From the NCBI GenBank assembly GCA_031406795.1, contig JANOHV010000243.1:1-26747 (forward strand): a stretch of 26,747 nucleotides of DNA, in the 5' to 3' direction. The stretch comes from DATDCY01 sp031406795 [NCBI: Candidatus Rokuibacteriota bacterium]. Lineage in GTDB: Bacteria > JAUVQV01. Both the position numbers and the translations under genes were made by a program. The stretch's first letter is position 1, and each line of letters begins with the position of its first letter. The notes beneath the pieces are model-generated. The model made no database searches. It worked only from the letters and a program-made list of their open reading frames with translations, and was not told the origin of the DNA. Shown one piece after another: positions 1 through 8,405 of the stretch.

Positions 1-2372
1 CTGACCGCGGCCGCCGCCTTGGCCTGCTCGGCGGCGCCGGTGCGCACCCGCCGGGCGATGTCGTCCAGGGCCGAGGCCGCCCCCGCGGCCCGCGAAACCG
101 CCGCGCCGTGCCTGCCGACGGCTTCCCCGATCGTCTGCACCCGCTCCCCGATCCTGGCCACGGCGGCGGTGATCGCGCGACTGCCCGCGGACTGCTCGGC
201 GACGGCCGAGGCGATGACGGCGACGTTCTCCCGGGCCCGCGCCGCGCTCTCGCGGATCAGCTCCAAAGCCCGCCCGGCCTCGCTCGCGCGCACCACCTCG
301 GCGTCGACGCGCCGGCGACCGGCCTCGATGGTCAGCACCGCCTCCCGCGTCGCGCTCTGGACCCCCGCGACGATCCCGACGATCTCCTTGGTCGAGGCCG
401 CAGTGCGCTCGGAGAGGCGCCGCATCTGCTGAGCCACGACGGCGAAGCCGTGGCCGCGCTCGCCGGCCTGCGCGGCGATGATCGCGGCGTTGAGCGCCAG
501 CAGCTGCGTCTGGTCGAGGATCTCCTCGATCACGACGACGAGCCGCCCGATCTGCTCCGAGCGGCCGCCGAGGTCGCCAATCACGTCCCGGGTGTGATGC
601 ACCACCGCGCCGAGCTCCTTGATCCCGGCCAGGGCGGCGGCGACGGCCTGGCCCCCCTGCGCCGCGTCGAGTTCGGCCTGTCGGGCGTGGCGGTCCGTCG
701 TCCTCCCCTTCTCCTCGACGGCTGCGATGGCCTGTTCGAGTTGGGCGATGGCAGCGCTGCCTTCCTGCGCCGCAGCGGACAGCTGCTGCAGCGCGGCGTC
801 GACCACGCCGACCGAGGTCCCGGCCCCCTCGATGGCCGCACCGACATCGCGGGCGACCGCGGAGAAGGATTGCATCTGCTCGTCGATCCCGCGGGAGGCG
901 GCGGCAACCTCCTGCGCCGCGACGGCGCTCTCCTCGGCGGTGTCGGAGAGTGAGCGGGCGTTCCTGGCGATGGCGGTGCTGCTGTCGGCGATGCCCCGGA
1001 CTCCGGCCTGGGCGGTGAGAATCGCGCGGGATTGGGACTTCGAACCGGCCCGCACCCGGTCGGCCGCCGTGCGGATGTCGCCCGTGACCCCGCCCAGATC
1101 CACGGAAACCTGACGGATGCGGCACACCATCTCGGCAAGCCGGCCGACGAAGCGGTTGAAGCCGGTGGACAGGTCGCCCAGCTCGTCGTTCGAATGGATC
1201 GGCAGGCGCCGGGTGAGGTCACCCTGCCCCTCCCCGATGCTCCGCAGACTGCCGACGACCTCGCCGAGCGGCAAAGTGACCGTGCGGGCGACGAAGAGCC
1301 CGCCGGCCACCGCGAGCAGGATCGCCAGAGCGGCCAGGCCGAAGTTCAGCCGCTCGAGCGCCGCAATCCTTCCGCTGACGCCGCGCCCCCCCTCGAGCGC
1401 GAGGGAGGCGGCGAGATCGGCGTCCGTGCGCACTCCCTGGACGCCGGCGACCACCTGCTTCTCGATGGCGCCGAGACTCTCGCCCGTGCGCCGGCTCGCA
1501 TCCCGCATCCGGCCGTTGAGGATCTCGAGCGCCCGCTCCTGGTCGCGCAGAATCTTCTCCTCGCGGACGATCTGCGCGTCGATGTCCACGTTGATCGAGG
1601 TGAGCTGGGGCGGGACCAGGTCGCGGTAGGCGCGCCGGACCTCCTCCCACTTGGAGGCCATCGCCAGTCCGTTCATGCGCCGCGCGCCATCGAGAAGCCG
1701 GACGTTCGCCGCCCGCACCCGCGCCGCGGCGGCCGCGAACTCCGGCAGCGCCGTGCCGTGCCGGGTGAACACCGGCCCGGCCAGGAACTGTTCTACGGGC
1801 GTGTCGCGGACGTCGTCGTAGATCAGCTCCACCAGCGAGCTCTGGACGAAGATCATGTTGGCGATCTTCAGGCACCAGGTGGTCACGCCGCGCTTGAGCT
1901 CGCCGAGCGCCTGTTCGAGGCCCTCGTGGCGCGCCTGCCAGATCCCGCCGATCTCGCTCTCCGCGGCGCGCAACTCCCGGTGCGCCTCCCGCAGGCCGGC
2001 GAGCGCCTCCTTCACGCCGGGGACGCTCTCTTCGAGCTCGCGCGCGGTGGCGCCCGCGAGAAACGCCTCGACCGGGTCGGCCGCCCCGGCGCGAAAGAGC
2101 GAGACCTGCGGCTGGTTGGCGATCATCGACTCCGCATAGCCGCGCAGCGCCTGATCGAGGGCGAACCGGGTCGCCCGTAGTTCGTCGAGCCGGGAGTTGA
2201 CCTGCAGGAAGCGCTTCTGGGTTTCCACGGCCCGGGCCAGGACATCCGTCGAGCTGGTGCTCTCGCGCCTGATGACGCGGGTGGTCCACCGCGAAAGCCC
2301 CGCCATGGCGGCGACGATCGCCGCGAAGAAGAATATGCCGAGCCCGAGCCGGGCCCTGATGGTCAAGCGCAT
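1..2372 (-). CDS. Methyl-accepting chemotaxis protein (C-terminus beyond left edge)
   Basis: Transmembrane chemoreceptor that would signal to CheA/CheW. The frame is open for 790 codons from an ATG at 2372 to the window edge. A first membrane helix lies at about residues 8-25, followed by a long, mostly helical periplasmic region to about 340, a second membrane helix at about 341-362, a HAMP segment, then the cytoplasmic signalling coiled coil. The hairpin tip is clear around residues 615-645 ([11 protein letters not shown], then [12 protein letters not shown]). Two residues usually conserved there are changed: Ile632 replaces the Glu and Gln635 the Arg of the common NAAIEAARAGE signature. 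The ATG overlaps the last 10 bases of the upstream receiver gene, so the two are probably translationally coupled. The ligand cannot be read from the sequence. Only the last part of the protein is missing. Confidence 0.9.
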   Translation of the reverse strand, partial: MRLTIRARLGLGIFFFAAIVAAMAGLSRWTTRVIRRESTSSTDVLARAVETQKRFLQVNSRLDELRATRFALDQALRGYAESMIANQPQVSLFRAGAADPVEAFLAGATARELEESVPGVKEALAGLREAHRELRAAESEIGGIWQARHEGLEQALGELKRGVTTWCLKIANMIFVQSSLVELIYDDVRDTPVEQFLAGPVFTRHGTALPEFAAAAARVRAANVRLLDGARRMNGLAMASKWEEVRRAYRDLVPPQLTSINVDIDAQIVREEKILRDQERALEILNGRMRDASRRTGESLGAIEKQVVAGVQGVRTDADLAASLALEGGRGVSGRIAALERLNFGLAALAILLAVAGGLFVARTVTLPLGEVVGSLRSIGEGQGDLTRRLPIHSNDELGDLSTGFNRFVGRLAEMVCRIRQVSVDLGGVTGDIRTAADRVRAGSKSQSRAILTAQAGVRGIADSSTAIARNARSLSDTAEESAVAAQEVAAASRGIDEQMQSFSAVARDVGAAIEGAGTSVGVVDAALQQLSAAAQEGSAAIAQLEQAIAAVEEKGRTTDRHARQAELDAAQGGQAVAAALAGIKELGAVVHHTRDVIGDLGGRSEQIGRLVVVIEEILDQTQLLALNAAIIAAQAGERGHGFAVVAQQMRRLSERTAASTKEIVGIVAGVQSATREAVLTIEAGRRRVDAEVVRASEAGRALELIRESAARARENVAVIASAVAEQSAGSRAITAAVARIGERVQTIGEAVGRHGAAVSRAAGAASALDDIARRVRTGAAEQAKAAAAV

Positions 2373-2833
2373 CTGCCGCCCCCGATCGTTGTTGGCTGCC
2401 CATGGTCGCGTTCGCGTGAAGCCAGGTCGGCGATGCCGTCATCCAGGAGTCCGCGCACTTCCGCAACGATTCTGGACAGGCTGCACGGCTTCTGCAGGAA
2501 CTTGGCGCAACCGGCCGCAAGCGCGGCCGTGGCGTAAATCTCCGCGGGCAGCGCGGACAGCGCGATGACCGGCAGGTGGAGGAACCGGGCCTGGGCCTTG
2601 ATTCTGCGGCAGAGGGCGATCCCGCCTTCATCGGGTACCGAGAGATCCAGCAGGACGGCGTCGACGCGGTGCGCAGACAGCATGATTTCCGCCGCGCGCG
2701 TGCTGGTCGCGCTGATCAGGCGCAGGTCCGGCTCCCTGCCGAAAGCCACCTCATACGCCAGCAGGTGATCCTCCTCATCGTCCACGGCCAGAACGAGGCG
2801 GCTTCGTCTTGCGCAACTCCGTGCCTTCTCCAT
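2363..2833 (-). CDS. Stand-alone response regulator receiver (156 aa)
   Basis: Single-domain phosphoacceptor protein of CheY/Spo0F type with no visible output domain. The acidic pair is D18-D19, the phosphoacceptor D63 (in LLDLSVPD), the switch residue S93 and the conserved lysine K115 (QKP). I chose the ATG at 2833 because an AAAGGGGAA ribosome site precedes it at proper spacing; a longer frame to 2905 adds 24 residues of low-complexity sequence with no ribosome site. The stop overlaps the chemoreceptor start by 10 bp, so the two form an operon. It could be a CheY-like output, or a phosphate sink or modulator for that chemoreceptor. The cognate kinase is not identifiable. Confidence 0.88.
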   Translation of the reverse strand: MEKARSCARRSRLVLAVDDEEDHLLAYEVAFGREPDLRLISATSTRAAEIMLSAHRVDAVLLDLSVPDEGGIALCRRIKAQARFLHLPVIALSALPAEIYATAALAAGCAKFLQKPCSLSRIVAEVRGLLDDGIADLASRERDHGQPTTIGGGRCA

Positions 2834-2875
2834 CGCTGTTCCCCTTTCACCACGCTCCGGGAGCAAGGATCGCCG

Positions 2876-2897
2876 CACCGGGTGAGCATGGCGTGAG
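2876..2897 (-). promoter_or_regulatory. Candidate Pho-box-like direct repeat upstream of the receiver/chemoreceptor pair
   Basis: Read on the minus strand, two CTCAC cores lie exactly 11 bp apart (first bases at 2897 and 2886), about 50 bp upstream of the receiver ATG. They resemble the CTCAC-6 nt-CTCAC pair upstream of the Cys-rich gene at 13812-13827. A third core is not convincing: the position 11 bp further upstream reads TTCGT. Assigning it to PhoB is an inference from the other boxes in this window. Confidence 0.35.
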
Positions 2898-2982
2898 GAC
2901 GGCACGAAATTCCCGCTTTCGCACTCCCCCCGTGGGAATCTCGGGTCGCGAACCCGGGGAACAGCTGGGTGCAGGCGGTTTG

Positions 2983-4821
2983 TCAGGCGACCTGCGCGAT
3001 GTCGGCCGCGTCGGCAGCCGCGTGATGGGCCCGGAAGGCCGTCAGCCCGTCCCGGCCGAGGTAGCGCCCCAGCAGCGCGTCCGGCGCGCGCAGCAGATCG
3101 ACGTCCAGCAGGCAGTCCCAGACCCCGGAGAACTGCGGATCGCGGTTGAACGCCGCCACCCGGCCGGCGAGTCTCAGATACTGCTTGAGCATGATCGGCA
3201 CCCCCTTGCGGTCGGGCTCCAGATCGGCGACGAGCGCCCCGAGCTCATCGAGACCGCCGCAGACGGCGTTCGCCAGCCGGTTGTCCCAGTGCCTGCGCCG
3301 GGTGAACGTGATCGGCGTGCGGGGCCGCACCAGCCGTTCGAGCTCGGGGGCCCGGTGAGCCGCCTGCAGGAAGCCCACCATCAGTTCGCGCGAGATCGGC
3401 TGGTAGCTGTCGCTGATGCTCACCGGGCCGAAAAGGTGGCGATACCGCGGATTGGCGACGATGAAGCGGCCGATGCCCCGCCAGAGCAGCAGCAGCGCCC
3501 CGAAGGATTTCTGATAGTCGGGCGCCACGAACGAGCGACCGAGCTCGAGCGCCGGACCGAGCTGGCGGAAGAACGCGGGATCGTAGGCGAACAGCGTGTT
3601 CGTGTAGAGCCCGCCCGGGCCGGAAGCGGCCAGCAGCCGGTCGACCTCGCCGAGGCGATACGCGCCGGCGACGGCCCCCGCGCCGCGGTCCCAGAGGATC
3701 AGGTGGCGATAGGTGGCGTCGAACCGGTCGAGATCCAGCGCGCGGCCGGTCCCCTCGCCGGCGAGGCGGAAGGTGATCTCCCGCAGCCGCCCGATCTCGC
3801 GGAGCAATTCGGGGATCTGCCGGGCCTCGGCGCACCAGACTTCATTCGCCCCGCTGCTGACCAGCAGTCGGTCGGCGGGCAGCGCGGCCAGTTCGGCCGC
3901 GAGCAGATTCCGTGGGGCCGCCGGCGCAACGGGGAGCAGCCGCCTCGTGTCCGGGCGGCTGCCGGGGGCTCCCGCCCCGAGCGCCGGCCGGCTGCGGTCG
4001 GCGAGCGCGTAGGTGCGCAGCCGCAGGGAGGCGACGATCCGCTCGTCGTCCCCCAGCTGCTCGAGCGCGGCGGCCTCCACCGGCGGCCCGACGCGCATCT
4101 CGATTTCGCGGCCGCGCTTGTTCAGCAGTTCGCGCGGCAACAACGCGGTGCGCAGTCCCGGGTGCATGAGCCCGGCCCCCTGGAAAAGCGTGCCGTTCGA
4201 CCCCGGAAAGTAGACCGGAATCACCGCTGCCCCGCTGCCGCGCACGAGGCGCGCCACGCCGCGCTGCCAGGGCGGGTCGGTCACCAGCCAGCGCTCGGCC
4301 CGCAGGTGAGCGACCTCGCCGGCGGGGAAGAGCGCGACAACGCCGCCGCCGGCGAGCCAGAGCCGCGCCTGCCGGGAGGAGGCCGCGTTCGTGCGGGCGG
4401 CGGCGACGCCGCCGAAGACATCCACGGGGAGGATCAGCTCCTTCAGTTCCGGGACGCGCCGCAGCAGGTGGTTCGCGAGGATTCTCAGATCGCCGCGACG
4501 TTTCCCGATCGCGGCGGCAAGCACGATGCCCTCGACGGCGCCGAAGGGATGGTTGCAGACCACGATCGCGGGGCCCGTGGCGGGGACGCGCTCGAGATCC
4601 TCGGCCGACGCGCGCCAGCGGATGCCGAGGCGATCGAGCGCGCGGGACGCGAAGGCCGCGCCCACGGCGGTTCCCTGAACCTCGCGGTAGCGGGCGCCGA
4701 GTTCGGTCAGCGCCATCAGCCGCTCGAGCGTGCCGGCGACGATCGGGTGGAACGAGCGGCCCGGCGGCGGCTGCGGGCCGCGGCCGAGGCTGAAGATCGG
4801 GTCTGCGTCGTTCGGTCGCAT
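2983..4821 (-). CDS. OlsF-like bifunctional acyltransferase (PlsC-type plus OlsB/GNAT-type)
   Basis: A 612-residue fusion. The N-terminal half is a lysophospholipid-type O-acyltransferase with N90-H91-P-F-G at the catalytic HX4E motif and the F165-P-A-G-E169 substrate motif. The C-terminal half, from about residue 310, resembles OlsB/hemolysin-type N-acyltransferases, with an ITFRLAGEGTG segment, then DLDRFDATYRHL and an AGAYRLGEVD stretch. Known OlsF proteins have this order and size and make ornithine lipid (N-acylation of ornithine, then O-acylation). The true amine acceptor here is unknown. An AGGAGG site sits just upstream of the ATG, and the gene starts 9 bp after the GT21 stop, so it is the last gene of a four-gene operon. 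Other readings are a two-domain acyltransferase acting on a glycolipid or another aminoacyl lipid. Confidence 0.85.
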   Translation of the reverse strand: MRPNDADPIFSLGRGPQPPPGRSFHPIVAGTLERLMALTELGARYREVQGTAVGAAFASRALDRLGIRWRASAEDLERVPATGPAIVVCNHPFGAVEGIVLAAAIGKRRGDLRILANHLLRRVPELKELILPVDVFGGVAAARTNAASSRQARLWLAGGGVVALFPAGEVAHLRAERWLVTDPPWQRGVARLVRGSGAAVIPVYFPGSNGTLFQGAGLMHPGLRTALLPRELLNKRGREIEMRVGPPVEAAALEQLGDDERIVASLRLRTYALADRSRPALGAGAPGSRPDTRRLLPVAPAAPRNLLAAELAALPADRLLVSSGANEVWCAEARQIPELLREIGRLREITFRLAGEGTGRALDLDRFDATYRHLILWDRGAGAVAGAYRLGEVDRLLAASGPGGLYTNTLFAYDPAFFRQLGPALELGRSFVAPDYQKSFGALLLLWRGIGRFIVANPRYRHLFGPVSISDSYQPISRELMVGFLQAAHRAPELERLVRPRTPITFTRRRHWDNRLANAVCGGLDELGALVADLEPDRKGVPIMLKQYLRLAGRVAAFNRDPQFSGVWDCLLDVDLLRAPDALLGRYLGRDGLTAFRAHHAAADAADIAQVA

Positions 4822-4830
4822 GATCGCCTC

Positions 4831-6030
4831 CTAAGCGGTTCTGGTCCTGAGAAACGCCGGGAGCCGCGGCCTGAGCCACTCGCCGGTGGACCCCGGGGCG
4901 ACAACGCGGGTGTCCGGGCCGACGTGCAGCCGGTGGCCGCGCCAGGCGACGCGCATCGACACGAGAGGTACGAACCAGAGCGCGCCGATGACGAGATCCT
5001 TGACCGGCGCCAGCAGGCACAGCGGCAGCGGCATCCGCGCGTCGAGCAGGCGGCTCTTCCACGCCGCGCACAGAGCGGCGGCGCCGGCGGCGGCGCCCAG
5101 CAGCGCCAGCGAGCGCGACCCGGGTCGCGCGGCCGCCGCGCAGGCGGCGACGAAGACCGGATTGCCGATCAGTTCGGCGAGGTAGCGCGGGCCGCCGAGC
5201 CGCCGCCGCAATTTGCCCCAGCGGCTGTGGCGGCTGAGGAACCGCTTCGTCCCGCCGTAGATGTTCACGTTCGTGACCGGGTGCGGCGCCAGGACCACGC
5301 GCTGCCCCGCACGGTGAAACTCGCGGCCGATGACGTAGTCCTCGGCCAGAACGTCGCGGAACGCCCGCAGCCCGCCGATCTGCTCGAGGCCGCTCTTGCG
5401 GAAGAGCATCGACTTGCCGACCACGCACGGCAGCCGCAGGATGCCGAACAGAAAGGCCGTCCCCCCGGCCACGAAGGTGTTCAGGTGCAGGTTCTCGAGC
5501 ACCGAGCCGACGCTCCTGCCGCCGCAGCCGCGGATCGGGTTCGTGACGAGGCCGACGCCGGGGGCGAGCAGGGGCCGCACCGTCGCCTTGAGGTAAGCCG
5601 GGTCCACGACCACGTTGCTGTCGCTCACGAGCAGGATGTCGTGGCGCGCGGCGCTGTACCCGGCGCGCATGTTCCTGACCTTCGGGTTTTTCCCCTCCGA
5701 CGAGCGTGAGACCAGGATGGAGACCGGTGTCCGCGGGTTGCGGTCGCGGACCTTGCGGGCCACCGCGAGCGCGGGGTCGTTCGGGCTCTCGAGGCAGAAG
5801 ATAATCTCGTACGCGGGATAGTCCAGGCGGCAGAAACTCTCCAGATTGCCGAAGAGATTGTCGTCGAGCCCGGAGAGCGGTTTGAGGATGCTCACGGGGG
5901 GCCAGGCCTGCTCCTCCACCGGGTCGTCGCCCCGGCGGCGCAAAGCGGCGCGCAGCGCCACCGCCTGCAAGAGGAGTCCGGCGATCCCGAGACCGACGAC
6001 TGGGACCACGATCATCACGCTCAGATCCAC
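4831..6030 (-). CDS. GT21-family (ceramide glucosyltransferase/HpnI-like) lipid glycosyltransferase
   Basis: A membrane-anchored GT-A fold transferase of 399 residues. Residues 1-30 form a hydrophobic N-terminal anchor. Family motifs follow in order: KPLSGLDDNL at 50-59, D137-S-N, E230-D231-Y and the RxxRW motif (R267 to W271). Two or three membrane segments lie in the last third, around 285-360. GT21 enzymes transfer a sugar from a nucleotide donor to ceramide, hopanoid or diacylglycerol; members from Mesorhizobium and Agrobacterium make glycosyldiacylglycerols. The start is a GTG at 6030, supported by AAAGGAGGGG at good spacing. It lies 19 bp after the PHP gene and 9 bp before the acyltransferase. 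No sphingolipid or hopanoid genes are visible nearby, so diacylglycerol or an aminolipid is a reasonable acceptor, but that is inference. Confidence 0.85.
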   Translation of the reverse strand: MDLSVMIVVPVVGLGIAGLLLQAVALRAALRRRGDDPVEEQAWPPVSILKPLSGLDDNLFGNLESFCRLDYPAYEIIFCLESPNDPALAVARKVRDRNPRTPVSILVSRSSEGKNPKVRNMRAGYSAARHDILLVSDSNVVVDPAYLKATVRPLLAPGVGLVTNPIRGCGGRSVGSVLENLHLNTFVAGGTAFLFGILRLPCVVGKSMLFRKSGLEQIGGLRAFRDVLAEDYVIGREFHRAGQRVVLAPHPVTNVNIYGGTKRFLSRHSRWGKLRRRLGGPRYLAELIGNPVFVAACAAAARPGSRSLALLGAAAGAAALCAAWKSRLLDARMPLPLCLLAPVKDLVIGALWFVPLVSMRVAWRGHRLHVGPDTRVVAPGSTGEWLRPRLPAFLRTRTA

Positions 6031-6049
6031 GGCTCCCCTCCTTTGGTTG

Positions 6050-6772
6050 TCAGTTCCGAAACAGGGTGATGGCCACGCCTCTGTTCTCGCGCAGACAGCG
6101 CTTGATCTCGCCGACGTTGCGCCCGCACGACAGCAGGGTCTTCCACGAGTACAGGTGGCGCGGCCGGTGGAAGTCGCTGCTGGCGACGTAGGGGTACTTC
6201 TTCAGGCCGACCGCGCCGAACACGTCGTCGCGGTTGGCGATCTCCCAGGCGTCGATGTGGGGCGCGAAGTGCTGGCGGTTGTTCCAGAAGTACAGGGTGT
6301 TGCGGTCGGTGCGGGCCGACATGTGGTGCGGGTGGCAGGCGATCACCAGGGCGTCCTGGGCGCGGGCGGCCTCGAAGATCCGCTCGTAGCCCCAGGAGGC
6401 GCAGACGTACTCCTGGATGTCGATCAGCAGCAGGTGCGCGGAGAGATCGGCGTTGAGATAGTCCTTGGTGATCTCCACGCCGGGGATCACGAGCATGCCG
6501 TACGTCTCCAGCGCGCGGCGCGCTTCCTCCCGCACGGCGGCGAGGTAGGTGTCGAACGTCCGCTCGGTGACCGAGAGCCGCAGCCCGCGGGCGACCCAGC
6601 CGATCGCCGTCTCGCGGGTCGCCACGTGGTCGGTGATGCTGATCGCGTCGAAACCGGCCTGGCCGAAGAGATCCACCACCGCGGCGAGTTCGAGCTGCCC
6701 GTCCGAGAAGCGCGTGTGGATGTGGAAGTCGCAGAGCAGCGGCGCCGCGGCGGACGATCGTTCGGTATTCAT
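6050..6772 (-). CDS. PHP-domain metal-dependent phosphoesterase
   Basis: A 240-residue stand-alone PHP-fold hydrolase. The metal-ligand motifs are complete: H17-I-H19 with D24, D48-H49, E100 (PGVEI), the H147-P-H-H150 cluster and D200-F-H202. Members of this fold cleave phosphoester bonds, for example in histidinol phosphate, nucleotides and DNA ends. There is no signal peptide, so it should act in the cytoplasm. It sits 45 bp after the GH1 gene and 19 bp before the GT21 gene. That setting, between two sugar-lipid genes, suggests a lipid headgroup or sugar phosphate as substrate, by analogy with PlcP next to Agt; nothing in the protein itself proves this. No clear Shine-Dalgarno precedes the ATG; a G-rich run and a short GGCGGG/CCCGCC hairpin sit there. 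Confidence 0.88.
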   Translation of the reverse strand: MNTERSSAAAPLLCDFHIHTRFSDGQLELAAVVDLFGQAGFDAISITDHVATRETAIGWVARGLRLSVTERTFDTYLAAVREEARRALETYGMLVIPGVEITKDYLNADLSAHLLLIDIQEYVCASWGYERIFEAARAQDALVIACHPHHMSARTDRNTLYFWNNRQHFAPHIDAWEIANRDDVFGAVGLKKYPYVASSDFHRPRHLYSWKTLLSCGRNVGEIKRCLRENRGVAITLFRN

Positions 6773-6817
6773 GGCGGGAGGATGCCCCCCGCCCGTTGCG
6801 GTACGATGCGGTGACGG

Positions 6818-8116
6818 TTAAATACCGGTGAGGGGGAGGCTGCGGTCGGGGATGCGCAGCGGGCTGCAGCCGCGCTCGCGCACCAGCTGCGCGTAGACCC
6901 GGGCGGCGGCGGTCGGCGTGCGCTCGAGCGTCTCCCAGTCGACCCGGTAGAGGCCGAAGCGTTTGGCGAAGCCGTACAGCCACTCGTACGTGTCGGTGAG
7001 ACTCCAGTAGAAATAGCCGCGGACGTCGATGCCCGCGCGACGGCAGGAGTCGAGCTCGACGACGTGGCGGCCGATGAATGCGGCTTTCCGGGCGCCGTCC
7101 TCCGTGGCGACGCCGTTCTCGGTGACCAGCAGCGGCAAACCGAAGACCGCGGCCTCCTTCAGCACGACGGACAGCCCCGACGGATGCTCCTCCCAACCCA
7201 TGTCGGTCAGGCCGCGGCGGCCCCGGTCGCGATGGCAGACTTCGAGGCAGAGCAGCCGGTCGCGTCCGAGGCGAAAGCGGGTGTGGAGCCGCTGGTAGTA
7301 GTTCACGCCGACGAAGTCCAGCGTATCCCTGGTCGGTGCCTCGATCGGCACCGAGCGCGAGAAGGGCAGCGCCAGCCGACTGCGGCCCGTCGTCAGCGCC
7401 TCGAGCAGGGAGCGGTTGAAACCCTGTCGGCCGAGGTGGGTAAGCAGGCGATCGAGCGGATGCCAGGGCCGATCGGGCGCAAAGACCGCCATGTTGTGGG
7501 CGACCCCGACGCGGGCGTCGGGGACGCGCGCGTGAATGATCGCGTAGGCCCGCGCGTGGGCGGCAAGCAGCGTGCGCAGCGCGGCCAGCAGCGCCGCGGG
7601 ACTGCGCAGTCCCGGGGGGGTGCAGCCGACCAGGTAGCCGCCGAGCAGCATGACCATCGGCTCGTTGAAGGTCATCCAGTACCGCACCGCGGGGAGCGCG
7701 TTCGCGGCGCGCCGCGCGAACTCCGCGAAATGCTCGACGGCGGCCGGACTCGTCCACGGGGCGGCGGCGTGCAGCCAGGCCGGGCTCGAGAAGTGGTGCA
7801 GCGTGACGACCGGCTCGATGCCGGCCGCGAGCAGCTCGTCCGTGAGCGCGCGGTAGTGCTCCAGCGCCCGCTCGTCCCAGCGATCCTCCCGGGGCTGAAT
7901 CCGGCTCCACTCCAGCGAGAAACGGTAGGCGTTCAAGCCGAGCTCCCCGAGGAGACCGACATCCTCGCGGAACCGCTCGTAGTGGCCGGTCATCTGCGGC
8001 CGCTCCCGGGCGAGCGGGTCCCAGGTGGCCCAGTCGGCGTCGGGGGCGCCCTCGACCTGAAAGGCCGAGGTGGCGGCGCCCCACAGGAACGGCTTGGCGG
8101 GCGTGGGGGCGGACAT
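6818..8116 (-). CDS. Glycoside hydrolase family 1 (beta-glucosidase type)
   Basis: A 432-residue retaining beta-glycosidase with a TIM-barrel fold. The acid/base Glu is E152 in the T149-F-N-E-P motif and the nucleophile is E333 in V-T-E-N-G. Other family marks are LWGAATSAFQVEG at the N-terminus, RFSLEWSRI, VGVNYYQ and the late YFYWSLTDTYEW and KRFGLY segments. Length is normal for the family. There is no signal peptide, so it is cytoplasmic. It opens the GH1-PHP-GT21-acyltransferase operon and lies just downstream of a Pho-box-like element. A role in sugar use is the default reading. In this operon it may instead trim or transglycosylate a glycolipid, as the plant GH1 enzyme SFR2 does; that is speculation. 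There is no good ribosome site before the ATG. Confidence 0.92.
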   Translation of the reverse strand: MSAPTPAKPFLWGAATSAFQVEGAPDADWATWDPLARERPQMTGHYERFREDVGLLGELGLNAYRFSLEWSRIQPREDRWDERALEHYRALTDELLAAGIEPVVTLHHFSSPAWLHAAAPWTSPAAVEHFAEFARRAANALPAVRYWMTFNEPMVMLLGGYLVGCTPPGLRSPAALLAALRTLLAAHARAYAIIHARVPDARVGVAHNMAVFAPDRPWHPLDRLLTHLGRQGFNRSLLEALTTGRSRLALPFSRSVPIEAPTRDTLDFVGVNYYQRLHTRFRLGRDRLLCLEVCHRDRGRRGLTDMGWEEHPSGLSVVLKEAAVFGLPLLVTENGVATEDGARKAAFIGRHVVELDSCRRAGIDVRGYFYWSLTDTYEWLYGFAKRFGLYRVDWETLERTPTAAARVYAQLVRERGCSPLRIPDRSLPLTGI

Positions 8117-8145
8117 GGCGGGTCACGATGCCCGCCGGGCGCGTT

Positions 8146-8178
8146 GATCGTGTGAGCCCGACGTCAGGATTTTGCGAG
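8146..8178 (-). promoter_or_regulatory. Pho-box-like triple repeat upstream of the GH1-lipid operon
   Basis: On the minus strand three cores sit exactly 11 bp apart: CTCGC (from 8178), CTGAC (from 8167) and CTCAC (from 8156). The phoB box has CTCGC, CTAAC and CTCAC in the same order and spacing, and both share the 9-mer GCTCACACG at the last unit. The last core begins 40 bp before the GH1 ATG, leaving little leader. That PhoB binds here is inferred from this resemblance. Confidence 0.55.
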
Positions 8179-8258
8179 CGTGCCGCTGCGAATCTTGACA
8201 ACCCCACGACGCTGCCTGAGGAACCCGACGCAGAGACCGCGAGGCTCGCCCAGCGGCG

Positions 8259-8405
8259 GTCCATTCCCGCATCCGCATGCAGCCGGGCGACCGGGGCGTC
8301 GCGGCCGTTCATCTCTTCCGCTTCGAGAGCGGCAGGATCGTGGAGTTGCGGGACGTCGGGGAGGCGATCCCCGAGGTCTCCGTCAACACCGCGGGTATGT
8401 TCTGA
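8259..8405 (+). pseudogene. C-terminal remnant of an NTF2/SnoaL-like protein
   Basis: The last about 48 codons before the TGA at 8403 read like the end of the SnoaL-like NTF2-fold family (COG4922 type): VHSRIR, then PGDRGVAAVHLFRFESG, RIVELRDV and a terminal NTAGMF. The frame closes upstream at 8217 and the 15 or so codons before 8259 are not family-like, so the N-terminal two thirds are missing and no ribosome site precedes the internal ATG at 8277. I read it as a decayed gene fragment. Family recognition is from memory of the C-terminal pattern only. Confidence 0.55.

Noticed and set aside
2942-2956. CGGGT/ACCCG hairpin after the acyltransferase gene as a terminator
   Set aside because: The stem is only 5 bp and no T tract follows on the minus strand.
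2809-5709. Open frame of 966 codons on the plus strand
   Set aside because: It is antisense to the receiver, acyltransferase and GT21 genes. Its product is Arg/Gly/Ala/Asp-rich with no domain. Such frames arise in GC-rich DNA opposite real genes.
8195-8200. TTGACA as a -35 box for the aldehyde-oxidase operon
   Set aside because: No -10-like hexamer lies at 16-18 bp. The TTGACA at 8483 has one and is closer to the gene.
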